A stretch of DNA of 64,000 nt from Amphibalanus amphitrite (Eukaryota > Arthropoda > Thecostraca > Balanomorpha > Balanidae): assembly GCF_019059575.1 (NCBI RefSeq), contig NW_024882326.1, positions 124,001 through 188,000 on the forward strand. The letters run 5' to 3'. Shown here piece after piece: positions 46,701 through 56,660 of this stretch. Numbering within the stretch: the first letter of the stretch is position 1; every line of letters starts with the position of its first letter. The notes under the pieces are model-generated. The model ran no database searches and had not been told where the DNA came from. It saw only the letters and a program-made list of their open reading frames with translations. A program made the position numbers and the translations under genes.

Positions 46701-47039
46701 GTCTCGCGGGACCGGGTGGTGGAGCAGACGCGCTGCTCGGACGTGCTGCGGACGCTGCGCGCCGGCCGTCTGGAGACGGTCACCGGCCTGCTGGAGCGCG
46801 CCGGCTACGGGCCCGCCGAGCGGCTGGCCGCCCTGCTGACCGTGTACCGCGGCCGGCCCGAGCGGCTGCGGCACCGGCTCGAGCTGTGCCGCCGGCTGGG
46901 CAGGCCCAAGCCGTCGCTGGCCGTGCTGGCCATGGACCAGAGGAGGTTCGAGACCAGGCTGGCTCGGTGGGCCAGAACGGCGGGGGCGGAGGAGCCGGAT
47001 CGGGAAACTGTGCGGACCGAAGACACAGAGCGGCAGTGA
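40719..47039 (+). CDS. mTERF-like mitochondrial protein, five exons
   Basis: Exons 40719-41124, 41295-41458, 43196-43295, 44563-44713 and 46628-47039 join in phase with GT-AG borders to give 410 aa. The N-terminus (MPLLELPIPLLRRLAGLCSP) is basic and leucine-rich like a mitochondrial targeting peptide. The body is a series of short leucine-rich helical repeats of the mTERF kind, for example LPLLADNLAFLTERGV, SPEKLLSSARLLTELGV and RRRAQQCRKHGVPL, and the length fits the family. mTERF proteins bind mitochondrial DNA or rRNA and affect transcription termination or ribosome assembly; which member this is cannot be decided. Coding GC is very high and the C-terminal 30 residues are low-complexity and acidic. 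Intron 2 holds a tRNA gene, intron 4 a TTAA MITE, and the 3' splice sites before exons 4 and 5 are tandemly repeated, so exon 4 and 5 starts are ambiguous. Confidence 0.65.
42039..42110 (+). tRNA. tRNA-Gly (anticodon UCC)
   Basis: A 72-nt cloverleaf: acceptor GCGATGG/CCATCGC with discriminator A, anticodon loop CTTCCAA (anticodon TCC at 42072-42074) and T-arm GGGTTCGATTCCC serving as B box. It closely follows the animal tRNA-Gly(UCC) gene with one compensated acceptor pair. It lies in intron 2 of the mTERF-like gene, same strand. No intron; CCA not encoded. Confidence 0.96.
42208..42380. repeat. Imperfect hairpin with about 80-nt arms
   Basis: GAGAGCCTATTCAAATACAT (left) pairs with its reverse complement on the right, and pairing extends through CGCATGCGA to the GACTCTTTCCGC/GCGGAAAGAGCC base and inward to GCATCAATCGCA. 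It begins about 100 bp 3' of the tRNA, in the same intron. It may be a small MITE. Confidence 0.85.
42500..43005 (+). repeat. Two tandem blocks in mTERF intron 2
   Basis: 42500-42755 holds two imperfect 120-bp units sharing TTGAGCGCAATCGG and CCGTTCTCGAGATCTGGAA. 42770-43005 is a degenerate run of GGATGTTGCG/TTTTGGACG phrases of about 19 bp. Confidence 0.75.
43283..43490 (+). repeat. About 21-bp repeat derived from the exon 3 donor border
   Basis: Exon 3 ends ACTGCTGACAG; the following intron repeats CTGACAGGACTGTC-like phrases about eight times (43335-43480). The unit therefore includes the exon's last bases. Confidence 0.65.
43558..44590 (+). repeat. 22-unit array of the exon 4 acceptor region
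   Basis: Each unit of about 47 bp (43-50) contains CTGAC (a branch-point-like word), a TCTCTC tract, CGGTACCCACAG and then AGCTGGGGTGCCGGTGTC. The last unit's CAG is the exon 4 acceptor (44562) and its downstream part is the exon itself. Thus a whole 3' splice site plus the exon start has been amplified. Several upstream units remain open in the exon 4 frame (at least from 44289), so an upstream acceptor could add repeat peptides. Confidence 0.9.
44891..44931 (+). repeat. (TTTA)n microsatellite
   Basis: About ten TTTA units in intron 4 of the mTERF-like gene. Confidence 0.9.
45080..46002 (+). mobile_element. piggyBac-like MITE, family A copy 2
   Basis: The same perfect 20-bp TTAACCCTCGCCCGCACATG inverted ends as the copy at 331, same orientation, collinear over 923 bp with scattered substitutions and changes in homopolymer length. 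It sits in intron 4 of the mTERF-like gene, in sense orientation by this definition. Confidence 0.9.
46353..46647 (+). repeat. Eight-unit array of the exon 5 acceptor region
   Basis: Units of 31 or 46 bp contain CCCTCTGACCCCGCC, a C/T tract and CCCCAGGCG; the long form also includes the first exon 5 bases (CGTGGCTCGCGGCGG). The last CAG (46625-46627) is the acceptor that keeps phase. CTGAC in every unit is a branch-point-like word. The frame is open from 46527 into exon 5. Confidence 0.9.
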
Positions 47040-47313
47040 CGATAGCGGTCTTGTGGCAGAGGAGAGGAGCACGGCGTGGTGAGTGAGAGCGACGTAGAGT
47101 CGCAGCGGCGTCCGTGGTGCTTATCGGCAGTTTGGGAACAGTGGAGAACGGTTATGCCGCGAATCTGGAGACACGCCAGTCAGTTGAAGTTCAATAGGCG
47201 GAGCTGGCCGTGTCAGTGTTCCCGTTTGCACTGGATATTACATATCCTTGTTGTGACGTGATGCTTTATGTTTACGGTTGTCATTACGTTTGATGCGCTG
47301 ATTAAGCCAACTA
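47040..47313. other. 3' flank of the mTERF-like gene
   Basis: Nothing beyond possible 3' UTR; no clear polyadenylation signal before the mariner-like element. Confidence 0.4.
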
Positions 47314-48319
47314 CAGGGTGGACCAAAAAGGATGGAAACATTGTGAACTCGCATAAGATATGTGCTATTGCATGCAGGTGACTGAAAATGATACCAAACG
47401 AGAGCACATTTCGTGGAAATTCATAATGACATCTCTCTCATCTGCTTTCTCTCGTTTTCAGTCTCTCACAGCAAATGTTCGAAGAGGCCACCTTTGCGAG
47501 ACAGGCACAGAGCGGCCCGCCTGCCGGCTGACGCGATAGCCCGATGACACATGTGCTCTGGTATGACTCGCACAGCCTTGGTGATCGCTCTTTTCAGATA
47601 ACAGAGGCCTACATAACCTTCCTTGTAGACCTGGCCCTTGAGATGACTCCACAGGAAAGGAATCCATAGGTCAGATGAAAAGACAGACAGGCCAGTTCCA
47701 CTTCGGTTCGAGGATAGGAGCGACAACACCGTGACTGACGACCAAAAGCGCTACCAAGCGACGCTAAAGAAGTTGTTGAAGTGAGCCCAAACGAAGTATG
47801 GCAGTCTCATGGACTTCATGTGATTCCAGCCAGACGGTGCGCCTCCTCACAGTCACATCGCGAAACAACGCTCAAGTGGAGCGCGAACCACTTTGGTGAC
47901 CGGCTGATATCCCGCAGTGCCTGTCGGAACTGGCCTGTCTGATCACCTGACCTGACCCGGATGGATTTTTTCCTGTGGGGTCATCTCAACTCTCAAGGCC
48001 AGGTCTACAAGGAAGATTCTAAAGGCATCTGTTACCTGAAGAGAGTGATCACCAAGGCTGTGCGAGCCAAACCAGCGGACATGTGTCATCGGGCTATCGC
48101 GTCAGCAGCCAGGCGGGCCGCTCTTTGCCTGCCTCTCAAAAGTGGCCTCTTCGAACATTTGCTGTGGGAGACTGAAAACGAGAGAAAGCAGATGAGAGAG
48201 ATGTCATTATGAATTTCCACGAAATGTACTCTCGTTTGGTATCATTTTCAGTCACCTGCATGCAATAACACATATTTTGTGCGAGTTCAAAATGTTTCCA
48301 TCCTTTTTGGTCCACCCTG
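47314..48319. mobile_element. Foldback mariner-like element
   Basis: Flanked by TA (47312, 48320). Ends are CAGGGTGGACCAAAAAGGAT and its reverse complement, but the inverted similarity runs about 365 bp into each side and includes the transposase 3' end on both (minus strand 47467-47670, plus strand 47959-48212). So both ends derive from one end of the parental element. Confidence 0.85.
47824..48212 (+). pseudogene. Mariner-like transposase, broken C-terminal part
   Basis: The frame opens FQPDGAPPHSHIAKQ, the block with the second catalytic Asp, then shifts frame before DFFLWGHL (47961), the block that follows the third acidic residue, and ends GLFEHLLW. The upstream half, including the first Asp, is absent. 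It cannot encode an active enzyme. Confidence 0.8.
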
Positions 48320-48321
48320 TA

Positions 48322-49324
48322 TTAGGGTATATTTATCAGTAAATCTGGATACCGTGAATGTTTGCTGATCACTTTCATGCATTTGGCAACCCTAATGTGC
48401 CTTCTCCGAGGCTTGTCAATAAATACTATTGCTATATTTTATTGTAGGTCGTTTGTTGGCAGTTGTCTGTTTATTTCGACCCGACTGTTCCCCAAATTAC
48501 CTAGACAAACGACAAACGACGTGATAGTCTAGTATCGCAAAAAGCTAAGGAACCCGAAAGCAATGGCAGGAATGCTACGAAACCATCACTCACTTCCGCC
48601 TGGTAACATCGGAACATGAACTAGGAAGTCAGGAGATGCAGCTGTCTTGAAAGCAGAGCTGACAAGCCAGCTCTTCCCGGACCGCTGCTGCTGAAATCAA
48701 AGCGTAACACTGCGTGTCACCACAGGCTTTGTCGCTGTGCAAACCCTACGCTTTGTTATGTACCATTTATTATACGAATATCTATGATCAATTGCCTAAT
48801 GCAGACGGATAAAGCGGTTTTCATCGGCTCGGTACTTAGATACGGTCGCACATGCTACATCTTAGTCCGACTCAATTATTCATTGCCCGTAGTTGGTGCG
48901 TGCACTAGTGATAAGTGAAGATCGGTCGGCCTTCGGCCCGGCCTCGTCTGTTCAATGTTCATAGCTGCAGCGGTGGTGGCGTACAGCGTAAAATAGCAAG
49001 ATCTGGAATGGATAAAGCTTAGGGCAAAAAAGGTACATTACACAATAAACTGGGGTCGAATCAACCTACCGACAAACGACGAATAAAAGTTCGAACCTTG
49101 TAACCCGGCCTCGGATGGTGTAGCTTTAACAATGATGAACAATGCAACAGTTTACCCCACACAAGCACTTACAAGGCAGTAAATACAATGCGATGACAAT
49201 GGAAAAAAGCTCTTGCATTACTACAGCCCAGTGACAAAAACCAGGCAAGCGTAGCTTAGCATGACGCGTTCAATTACAGACAACAACCAAATCACCATGT
49301 ATCTCACAGAACAAGAGGCGACCA
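48322..49324. other. Between mariner-like element and RABIF gene
   Basis: No gene or bounded repeat recognised. It should contain the 3' UTR of the minus-strand RABIF homologue; the nearest minus-strand AATAAA (TTTATT on plus, about 48766) is over 500 bp from the stop. Confidence 0.45.
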
Positions 49325-49648
49325 TCATTGTGAATACCCCACCATTTCAGTGGCGAGATAGCTCTTTTTCGTCTCGAGGTCGTGGTAACCGATCGGTCCC
49401 CGCTCACAGTCAGCACACACGAGGTACTTCTTATTACCCACGGTCTTGCTGAAGCCGATATTGTAGAAACTATACATGTCATCGACTTGCCACCAGCTTT
49501 TCACTGTGCATGTTTCATTACCGTCTTCGGCAGGGAGCTGTTCTTCAAATTCCCTGTGGTTGCTGTCGCCAGCTAGGAGGATTTTGCAGGGACAGTGACG
49601 ACAGATGGCGTTCTTTGCATTCTTGCCGTCAGGTGACACATTTGACAT
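49325..49648 (-). CDS. RABIF: RABIF/MSS4 homologue, Rab-binding zinc protein
   Basis: The 107-aa product is an intact MSS4 protein: zinc ligands C16-x2-C19 and C78-x2-C81, the central VDDMYSFYNIGFSKTVGN block and the hallmark YLVCADCERGPIGYH. MSS4 binds nucleotide-free exocytic Rab GTPases in the cytosol as a weak exchange factor or holdase. Vertebrate proteins are about 123 aa, so this one is slightly short at the N-terminus. An acceptor-like CTTTTCCACAG ends 24 bases upstream of the ATG on the minus strand, suggesting a 5' UTR intron. The gene is convergent with the mTERF-like gene, and a LINE remnant abuts its upstream side at about 49777. Confidence 0.92.
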   Translation of the reverse strand: MSNVSPDGKNAKNAICRHCPCKILLAGDSNHREFEEQLPAEDGNETCTVKSWWQVDDMYSFYNIGFSKTVGNKKYLVCADCERGPIGYHDLETKKSYLATEMVGYSQ

Positions 49649-50209
49649 TTTGAAGCTGGCTGTGAATCTGTGGAAAAGAAAGAATTGTAGTGAAAATTAA
49701 GGCCCAGCATTAAATATATGTTGGGAAGTGGAGCAACAAGGTGCCTGAAACAGGCAAGCTTGCAGGAAATTTTATGCCTTACCTTAATTTGATCGGGATT
49801 TAGAGGCCACTTGGCCTGTAGGGAACCGTTCTCATCGAGCTCGTGACCTTTTAGACTTTTCTAGCTCCTATCAGGTACCTGATGTTCGCCCAGTGGGCAT
49901 CCAGTCTTGATCTGAATTGCTCGATATTGGCAGCATCAACGACCGTCTGAGGCAAGCCATTCCAGTCATTGTATGCCCTTGCACTTTGCGATTTTCTCCT
50001 TGGTCTGGTGGTGGCTCTGGGCTTCTGGACCTTCTGCGATTGGCCTCAAGTACGACCGTCGGTGGCAGCAGCAAATAATTCTTCCGGAGCCAGGTCAACG
50101 CCTCCATGGAACAGCTGGTACATTTGTATCATATCACCTCGACGCCGACGATAGAACAGTGAGGGCAGTTTCAAAAATTGTAGTCGCTCCTCAAAGGGAA
50201 TGTGTCTGA

Positions 50210-51247
50210 TTAACCCTCGCCGGCCGAGGGGGGGGGGGCGGGTGCCGCCCCCCCCATAGGGTTTTTTCGCGATAGCTCCGAACACGCTGGCGATAGAGAC
50301 CTGAAACTTGGCATACCTGACCTTTGTACAAAGCCGTATCTTTTGACACCAACCGCATTTTTGGGTCAGGTCAGGTCACTGACCTATGGCGTCATAAGTG
50401 AACCTCTGCACGGTCTTCAGATGTCGCAACTTCGCAACGCCCTCACTGCCAGAGGAGATGTCACAGGGAAATGAAACTTGCAGGATCTAGTATCCATCAT
50501 GAGTCTCACAACTTGTATATCTCGGATTTTTCCTAAATGTCATATGAGGTCAGGTCATTTTCGTGACCTCACTATTATAAGTCAATAGGGAAAAATGAAC
50601 TGCTATTCTGGCGCCGGGAACGATCTCCAACTATCTCAAGCACACAGAATCGTGATTTGATGCACTCCTTGCAAGGTTAGATGCGTCACTTTTGCAATGT
50701 TGACCTTGCGTGACGTCATTTATGACGTCATCAAGGTCATATTAGTTTTTCGTCAATAACTCCCGATCAAATTGAGCTAGCGAGTCGGGAAAGCCACCAC
50801 TGGACTCAGGAAGACCTGCCGAATCGAATGATATGCGACATGACCTCTTCCGACCAAATTCGTGACATGGGGGTGCTGACCTGACCTTGACCTGAGGTCA
50901 ACACCCTAAGTTGACCTGACCCGAACAAAAAGTATGACTTTCGACGCGGCTGAGCGAGGCGAACACGATGCTGCCAAAATCGCGGCTCTGCGACCGTTTT
51001 TTGCCAAGTTATTCACCAAAAACTGAACCGTATCTTGGGCCACTTGACCTGACCTCAGAGGTCACCGGTTGACCTAGGACCTTAAAATCGGGTACCTACC
51101 AATCTCTGCGTCTCGTAACGGCGCACACGCTCGTTTTTTCTTGACGAGCTAGCTCCACCAGGGGCGAAGCGGCGAGGGGGGTCGTACTCGTCCCCCCCCC
51201 CTCGGCCGGCGCGTATGTAGAAAACCAATAGGTCCGGCGAGGGTTAA
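50210..51247 (+). mobile_element. piggyBac-like MITE, family C, complete
   Basis: Ends TTAACCCTCGCCGG and its exact reverse complement; facing G/C stems lie inside each. It has TGACGTCA and AGGTCA words (50365-50380, 50700-50730, 50880-50915, 51040-51075). It is inserted in the LINE remnant between the LEYGNVAWG and FEERLQFLK segments. Reference copy for the family C elements at 14811 and 23382 and in the 35-38 kb palindrome. Confidence 0.9.
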
Positions 51248-51301
51248 AGCTCGGGGTTACATGAGCAGAGTTGATACGCATTACAAACGGACTACAATGG
51301 T

Positions 51302-51592
51302 CAGGGGCGGATCCAGAAAATCTCCAAGGGAGGGGCCATTAGAAACCAGGAGGCCCCCATAATCCCACCTGTTGGAGGCCCCATCTTCCCACTTGTTGGG
51401 CCCCCCCCCAAAAAAAAAACTGCGTCTATTGAGCTTATCTAGCTGTTCAGGCAACATCTCAACATGAATAGCCACTTTATTTTCAGGAGGCCCCCTTTTC
51501 AGCTTTTTAACTTTTTATTTTATTTTTGAAAAAAATCGGCCAAGGGGGGGGGCCATGGCCCCCATGGCCCCCCCCCCTTGTATCCGCGCCTG
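51302..51592 (+). mobile_element. hAT-like MITE, CAGGGGCGGATCCA ends
   Basis: This 291-bp element is flanked by perfect 8-bp duplications ACAATGGT (51294, 51593) and has ends CAGGGGCGGATCCA and TGTATCCGCGCCTG. No coding sequence. Confidence 0.9.
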
Positions 51593-52045
51593 ACAATGGT
51601 GAGCGAATAGGAAAATCCGTTCCTGATACGCATTTACTTGCTCATGTAACCCCGGTAAAAGTTACCAGGCGCGTTGCTCTCCGTTGGACACGTTCGATCA
51701 GAAGTTGGTCGGCGCGATTGAATGGGCCCCATGCCACGTTGCCGTATTCCAAGTGTGGGCGCACAAGTGTTTTGTACAGCAGTGGGAGGATGGTCTCGTG
51801 GACAAGCTCGAGCGATTGTTTTATGATTCCCAGGATCTGGTTAGTCTTCGCCGCTGCAGCAGCAGCCTATTTGCGGAACTTGAGCGAGGAGTCCACGAAG
51901 ACACTATCGCGGTCGGCTTCGACCACCTCCAGCTCAACTCCTCGGATGGCGTATTTGACCCGAGGGTTGTTGCGTCCCAGGTGCAGGATTTTGCATTTCC
52001 CCTCGTTGAATGGGAGCTGCCAGCGGTCGGACCATGCCACTAGAT

Positions 52046-53115
52046 CAGTGGTCGGCAGGTCATTCGGGGTCGTGCCCCCTTTTTGGGCGCCAGGCAGGGC
52101 CATTACCCCCACCTACCAGACCCCATTGCTGACACAACCAAGTTTACTGAAATTCCATACCGTCCTGGAACTCTTTGGGTATTTGTGTATCGCGATGTAA
52201 ACGCGATGGGCTCGTAAGCGGATAGGGCTTTACCGTTTACGCTCCATATGTGAAACGATCTTTAGGCAAAAAATTCCGACAGGCGGCCATTTTTCTGTTG
52301 GTGAAAGTGGCCTCTGGACCCATAATAACCGTTGGCTTATGAGCTTTTTCTGGAGATCATCTTGAGCCATAAAATCTCACTTCAAGAAGTTATAGCGGGT
52401 CCCGATTTTCTCGACACTTGTCATTGCCCTCTTGAATGAGACGGAATGACCAAGGACCTTAAAAATGGGCAGCAGCGGCTTCCTATTGTCACGGGTAGCA
52501 CGCTCGTCTTTTTTATGCACAGCTCCATCTCAGAGTCCGAGAGGCCGCGGGGGTCCGATCGACTCCTCCCCCTTACGTTAGCGGCTGTTGAAACGCCAAC
52601 AGACGGACGACGGTTAAAAGTTGCAGCTGCTTTTGTACGACTGTACGGAGGGGTGAGATGGTGAGGCGAGCAGGTACAGTCCACAGCAGAAGTAATGTGT
52701 GGTTTCAGTCATGGGTATGTTCTGCTTCTGAAGCTTAGGAACGATTAGCCAGACTACAATGAAACTCTGAATGTAGCTTATATGTATCGTCACCCTTGCA
52801 GCTGCAACTTTAGCTATTGACATCTTCTTTTCGATCACTCCGCATTAAACAATCGCCAGTCAAAGCCAACCGTTAAGATTGGTAAAACCCTACATTACTT
52901 TAGCGGTGGGCTGTACATGAAAATTGGTATCTAATCAATGTGTGCTGGGCCTTTGGCCTGGGCTAATCTTTGAACCTTGGGATGCAACAGTCACGATGGC
53001 TCCATCACTGGAGCTACAAACTAAAAAGATAGGCTTTCTCAGAATCCCTCATTACCCCACCGAAAGGGCTCCATTACCCCCAAAGGGGGCATGCCCCACC
53101 ATTTGCCGACCCCTG
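52046..53115 (+). mobile_element. hAT-like element, CAGTGGTCGGCAGG family, complete
   Basis: This 1070-bp element is flanked by perfect 8-bp duplications CACTAGAT (52038, 53116). Ends are CAGTGGTCGGCAGG and TTTGCCGACCCCTG. It contains a captured stretch resembling a family B TTAA MITE end (52450-52620). It interrupts the LINE between FADD and LEYGN blocks. No transposase. Confidence 0.9.
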
Positions 53116-53821
53116 CACTAGATCATCGATGTCGCTTTAGAGTGATGTCGTTACCGTTGGGTCTCGCACCAGCTGCATATGCGATATTTGGGCAGAGTGG
53201 TAGCTGCCATCTCTGTGACGAGAGACAGCCACCTCTCCCTCCGCATCAGCCTCCGGTAGGGACTAGGGTACTGACGGGGTTACGATTTTGCTCATCCCTC
53301 GCCGGCTGGGTGTCTTGGGTGGGGTGGCCTCTGCCAGCTCTGGATTGAGCGACAGCCATCCCCACAACCTCAGCGGCTTCTGAGCGGGAGACACTTTCTT
53401 GCTGTATTGTCCGGTACAGCATTGTATCATCAGCAAACATCTTTACTGAGCAGTCGACCACAGATGGTACTATGTCGTTAACAAACAGCAGGAACAAGAG
53501 GAGCCCCAGGACCGAGCCTTGAGAGTTGAGGTACTCCATTCCTGATGGCAGTTGGTTTCGAGTGTCTTCCGTCCACGACCACTTCTTGCTTGCGCTTGGG
53601 TAAGAAGGCCTCAATTCACTTCAGGAGTTTGCCTGAGATCCCAAAGCACCTAAGCTTTTTCAGAAGTCGGATGTGTGGTACCGAGTCTAACGCCTTACGA
53701 AAATCCAGGTATGGCACGTCAACCGCGTCTCCTTGTTCAAGCATATTGGTCCAGTCCTCCAGCACCTCCAGCAGTTGGGAACTGCAGGACCCTCGGGGAC
53801 GGAATCCATGCTGGTGTCTAG

Positions 53822-54302
53822 ACTAAATATTATTTTTATATTAGTGCCTAATGCCTGTTAAAACAATGAATCAGCCATCAACAATCAGCTGACAAAAATG
53901 AGCTTATGTAATTTTGCATGAGTTGATTTAAGCCAAGTGTATGGCAGTCAGTCTCAAAGAACATGTGACATTCTGAATGGAACTGGTTCATTAGTAGCCT
54001 GCACTGGCTCCCCACCAAATCCGCACTACACCACAGCAAATCATGGCACCAAACCACCACCAGTCACCACATAATAATGGTGTGCTAGTGTCTCATGACT
54101 CAGCACTGCATTAGAAAAACCAAGACCTTCGTAAAATAGCCATACCTATAACCTAATTTTCATTTTAGGTGCCAACCAGTATGCCTGCAGAATGCCTGTG
54201 CTGTTCATGCTGTTCATTCTCCAGACATCAAGGGTGAAAAGGTTACAATCCTAGCATGCGTTTATGGCAATTCTAGCATCATTATATTGATATGCTCATA
54301 TG
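53822..54302. other. Intergenic, no gene seen
   Basis: AT-rich sequence between two LINE remnants; nothing supportable. Confidence 0.5.
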
Positions 54303-54548
54303 GCTCAGAAATCGCAAAGTAACCGCGTCATCAACAACTGGAACAGCCTACCGCCAGCGGTCGTCGCCTCAGACACCCTGAACTAATTCAAAAACTGGCT
54401 TGACGCTCACTAGGCAGCACACCTTGCACACGACATCCCTCACACAGATGAAAAGTCAGACGCACGGGGCGCTTGACTAGAAAGGTTTCCAAAGGCCTCT
54501 GGCTCTGGCCTATCTAAATTCCGTCCTTCATAAGTAAGTATGTAAGTT
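54303..54548 (+). pseudogene. LINE reverse transcriptase, extreme C-terminal fragment
   Basis: Reads NRVINNWNSLPPAVVAS then, after a stop, FKNWLDAH, the conserved end of CR1-like reverse transcriptases. The tail AAGTAAGTATGTAAG near 54533 looks like a LINE 3' end. Confidence 0.75.
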
Positions 54549-54895
54549 ACCCAAACCATGGAAAAATGGGAAAATCATCACAAACATTTAAAGGTAGTGT
54601 GCCACCTTTGAAAGATTTCCCATTTTATTTTTCCTAGGATAAGAAGCTTCTGTTTGTACCTAATATCGCAAAAAAAAATCAAAAATGGGCCTGGAATAGT
54701 GCCTTTTTCGCCTAAAAGTTTTTCGGTTTTTAGATATGTATAACAACTGTAGTGGGCTCACCTGCAAACAGGCGTCGGGCAACAATCGCGAATGCGGCGC
54801 ACTTGTGACAATAAGCAAAGGTCATTATAGTGTTACGAACGTCTATCAATTCAGCAGCAACGAATATCAGCCTCACAGCAGCATATTTCGGGGCC
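54549..54895. other. Left flank of the 135-bp satellite
   Basis: Non-coding AT-rich sequence; includes the point where satellite similarity begins. Confidence 0.5.
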
Positions 54896-56394
54896 TTTTG
54901 ATTTGGCTGAAAATCGGTATACAGGGCCTCCTCGATGCGCTGATTCCGAAAATGTCCCTCTTTGGGGTGGTATTTTGCACCGTTAACGAGTTAACGGCCA
55001 TTTAACATTTTAACGGGAAACGGCGGGGTCTTTCGATTTGGCTGAAAATCAGTATACAGGGCCTCCTCGATGCGCTGATTCCGAAAATGTACCTCTTTGG
55101 TGTGGTATTTTGCACCGTTAACGAGTTAACGACCAATTAACATTTTAACGGGAAACGGCGGGGTCTTTCGATTTGGCTGAAAATCGGTATACAGGGCCTC
55201 CTCGATGCGCTGATTCCGAAAATGTCCCTCTTTGTGGTGGTATTTTGCACCGTTAACGAGTTAACGGCCATTTAACATTTTAACGGGAAACGGCGGGGTC
55301 TTTCGATTTGGCTGAAAATCAGTATACAGGGCCTCCTCGATGCGCTGATTCCGAAAATGTCCCTCTTTGGGGTGGTATTTTGCACCGTTAACGAGTTAAC
55401 GGCCATTTAACATTTTAACGGGAAACGGCGGGGTCTTTCGATTTGGCTGAAAATCAGTATACAGGGCCTCCTCGATGCGCTGATTCCGAAAATGTACCTC
55501 TTTGGTGTGGTATTTTGCACCGTTAACGAGTTAACGACCAATTAACATTTTAACGGGAAACGGCGGGGTCTTTCGATTTGGCTGAAAATCGGTATACAGG
55601 GCCTCCTCGATGCGCTGATTCCGAAAATGTACCTCTTTGGGGTGGTATTTTCCACTGTTAACGAGTTAACGGCTATTTAACATTTTAACGGGAAACGGCG
55701 GGGTCTTTCGATTTGGCTGTAAATCGGTATACGTGGCCTCCTGGATGCGCTGATTCCGAAAATGTACCTCTTTGGGGTGGTATTTTCCACCGTTAACGAG
55801 TTAACGACCAATTAACATTTTAACGGAAAACGGCGGGGTCTTTCGATTTGGCTAAAAATCGGTATACAGGGCCTCCTTGACGCGCTGATTCCGAAAATGT
55901 ATCTCTTTGGGGTGGTATTTTGCACCGTTAACGGGTTAACGACCAATTAACATTTTAACGGGAAACAGCGGAGTCTTTCGATTTGGCTGAAAATCGGTAT
56001 ACGGGGCCTCCTTGATGCGCTGATTCCGAAAATGTACCTCTTTGAGGTGATATTTTGCACCGTTAACGAGTTAACGGCCAGGTAACATTTTAACGGGAAA
56101 CAGCGGGGTCTTTTGATTTGGCTGAAAATCGGTATACAGGGCCTCCTCGATGCGCTGATTCCGAAAATGTACCTCTTTGGGGTGGTATTTTGCACCGTTA
56201 ACGAGTTAACGACCAATTAACATTTTAACGGGAAACGGCGGGGTCTTTCGATTTGGCTAAAAATCGGTGTCCAGGGCCTCCTCGATGCGCTGATTCCGAA
56301 AATGTACCTCTTTGGGGTGGTATTTTGCACCCTTAATGAGTTAACGACCAGTTAACATTTTAAAGGGAAACGGTGGGGTCTTTAGATTTGGCTA
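54896..56394. repeat. 135-bp satellite, 11 units
   Basis: Unit starts (TTTCGATTTGGCTG) fall at 54896, 55031, 55166, 55301, 55436, 55571, 55706, 55841, 55976, 56111, 56246 and the partial 56381, every interval being exactly 135 bp. Each unit carries CCGTTAACGAGTTAACGG-type inverted words. Variants GTCCCTC/GTACCTC and GGCCATT/GACCAAT are shared by units three apart in places (55031 and 55436), hinting at a higher-order repeat. 135 is a multiple of three, which alone explains the open frames. Confidence 0.95.
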
Positions 56395-56534
56395 AAAATC
56401 GGCAGCTATTCGCTAGACCAATGAGAGGCCAAGCCGCGCCAGCAATAACTTCCTTATATGGGGAAAACCGACAGCACGCTGATATAAAAACAGCGAGCGA
56501 ACAGGGCCCTGGGTATATGAAAATCGGCTCGCAT

Positions 56535-56660
56535 TTCTTCTTCAACGCAAATATATGCAAGAGTAAGCATTGAGGGACAAATAAATGCACCGACGAAGAT
56601 TTGTAGACGAAGAAATGCGGACGAAAAATTGTGCTACGAAGAAATGTCATGCGAGGATTC
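56535..56660 (-). repeat. TTCGTC-spaced array, short fragment
   Basis: Reads GACGAAGATTTG, GACGAAGAAATGCG and related units, the minus-strand form of the arrays at 29858 and 38690. It starts about 140 bp after the satellite. Confidence 0.75.

Larger units (their letters stand above)
49777..53821 (-). pseudogene. LINE reverse transcriptase, 5'-truncated and interrupted
   Basis: On the minus strand, pieces read in order: HGFRPRGSCSSQLLEVLEDW and YLDFRKALDSVPH (catalytic Asp), then QGSVLG and FADDTMLYRT (second catalytic motif), then LEYGNVAWGPFNRA, YRRRRGDMIQMYQLFHGG and LPQTVVDAA, stopping at 49851. This is the order of CR1/jockey-like non-LTR elements; the clade is not certain. Stops and shifts occur (for example near 53630). 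Three younger elements split it: 52046-53115, 51302-51592 and 50210-51247. The tail ends near a TTAAGGTAAGG. The endonuclease half is missing. Confidence 0.85.

Noticed and set aside
49770..49800. Minus-strand AAG/GTAAGG as a RABIF first-exon donor
   Set aside because: The same TTAAGGTAAGG fits the tail of the adjoining LINE, so it is not independent evidence of an exon.
52421..52684. Minus-strand 87-aa frame
   Set aside because: Lies in the non-coding captured MITE stretch of a hAT-like element.
53545..53826. Plus-strand 93-aa frame
   Set aside because: Lies opposite the LINE reverse transcriptase core, which has catalytic motifs on the minus strand.
54896..56394. CRISPR-like regular repeats
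   Set aside because: The whole 135-bp unit repeats with no unique spacers, in a eukaryotic context without cas genes.
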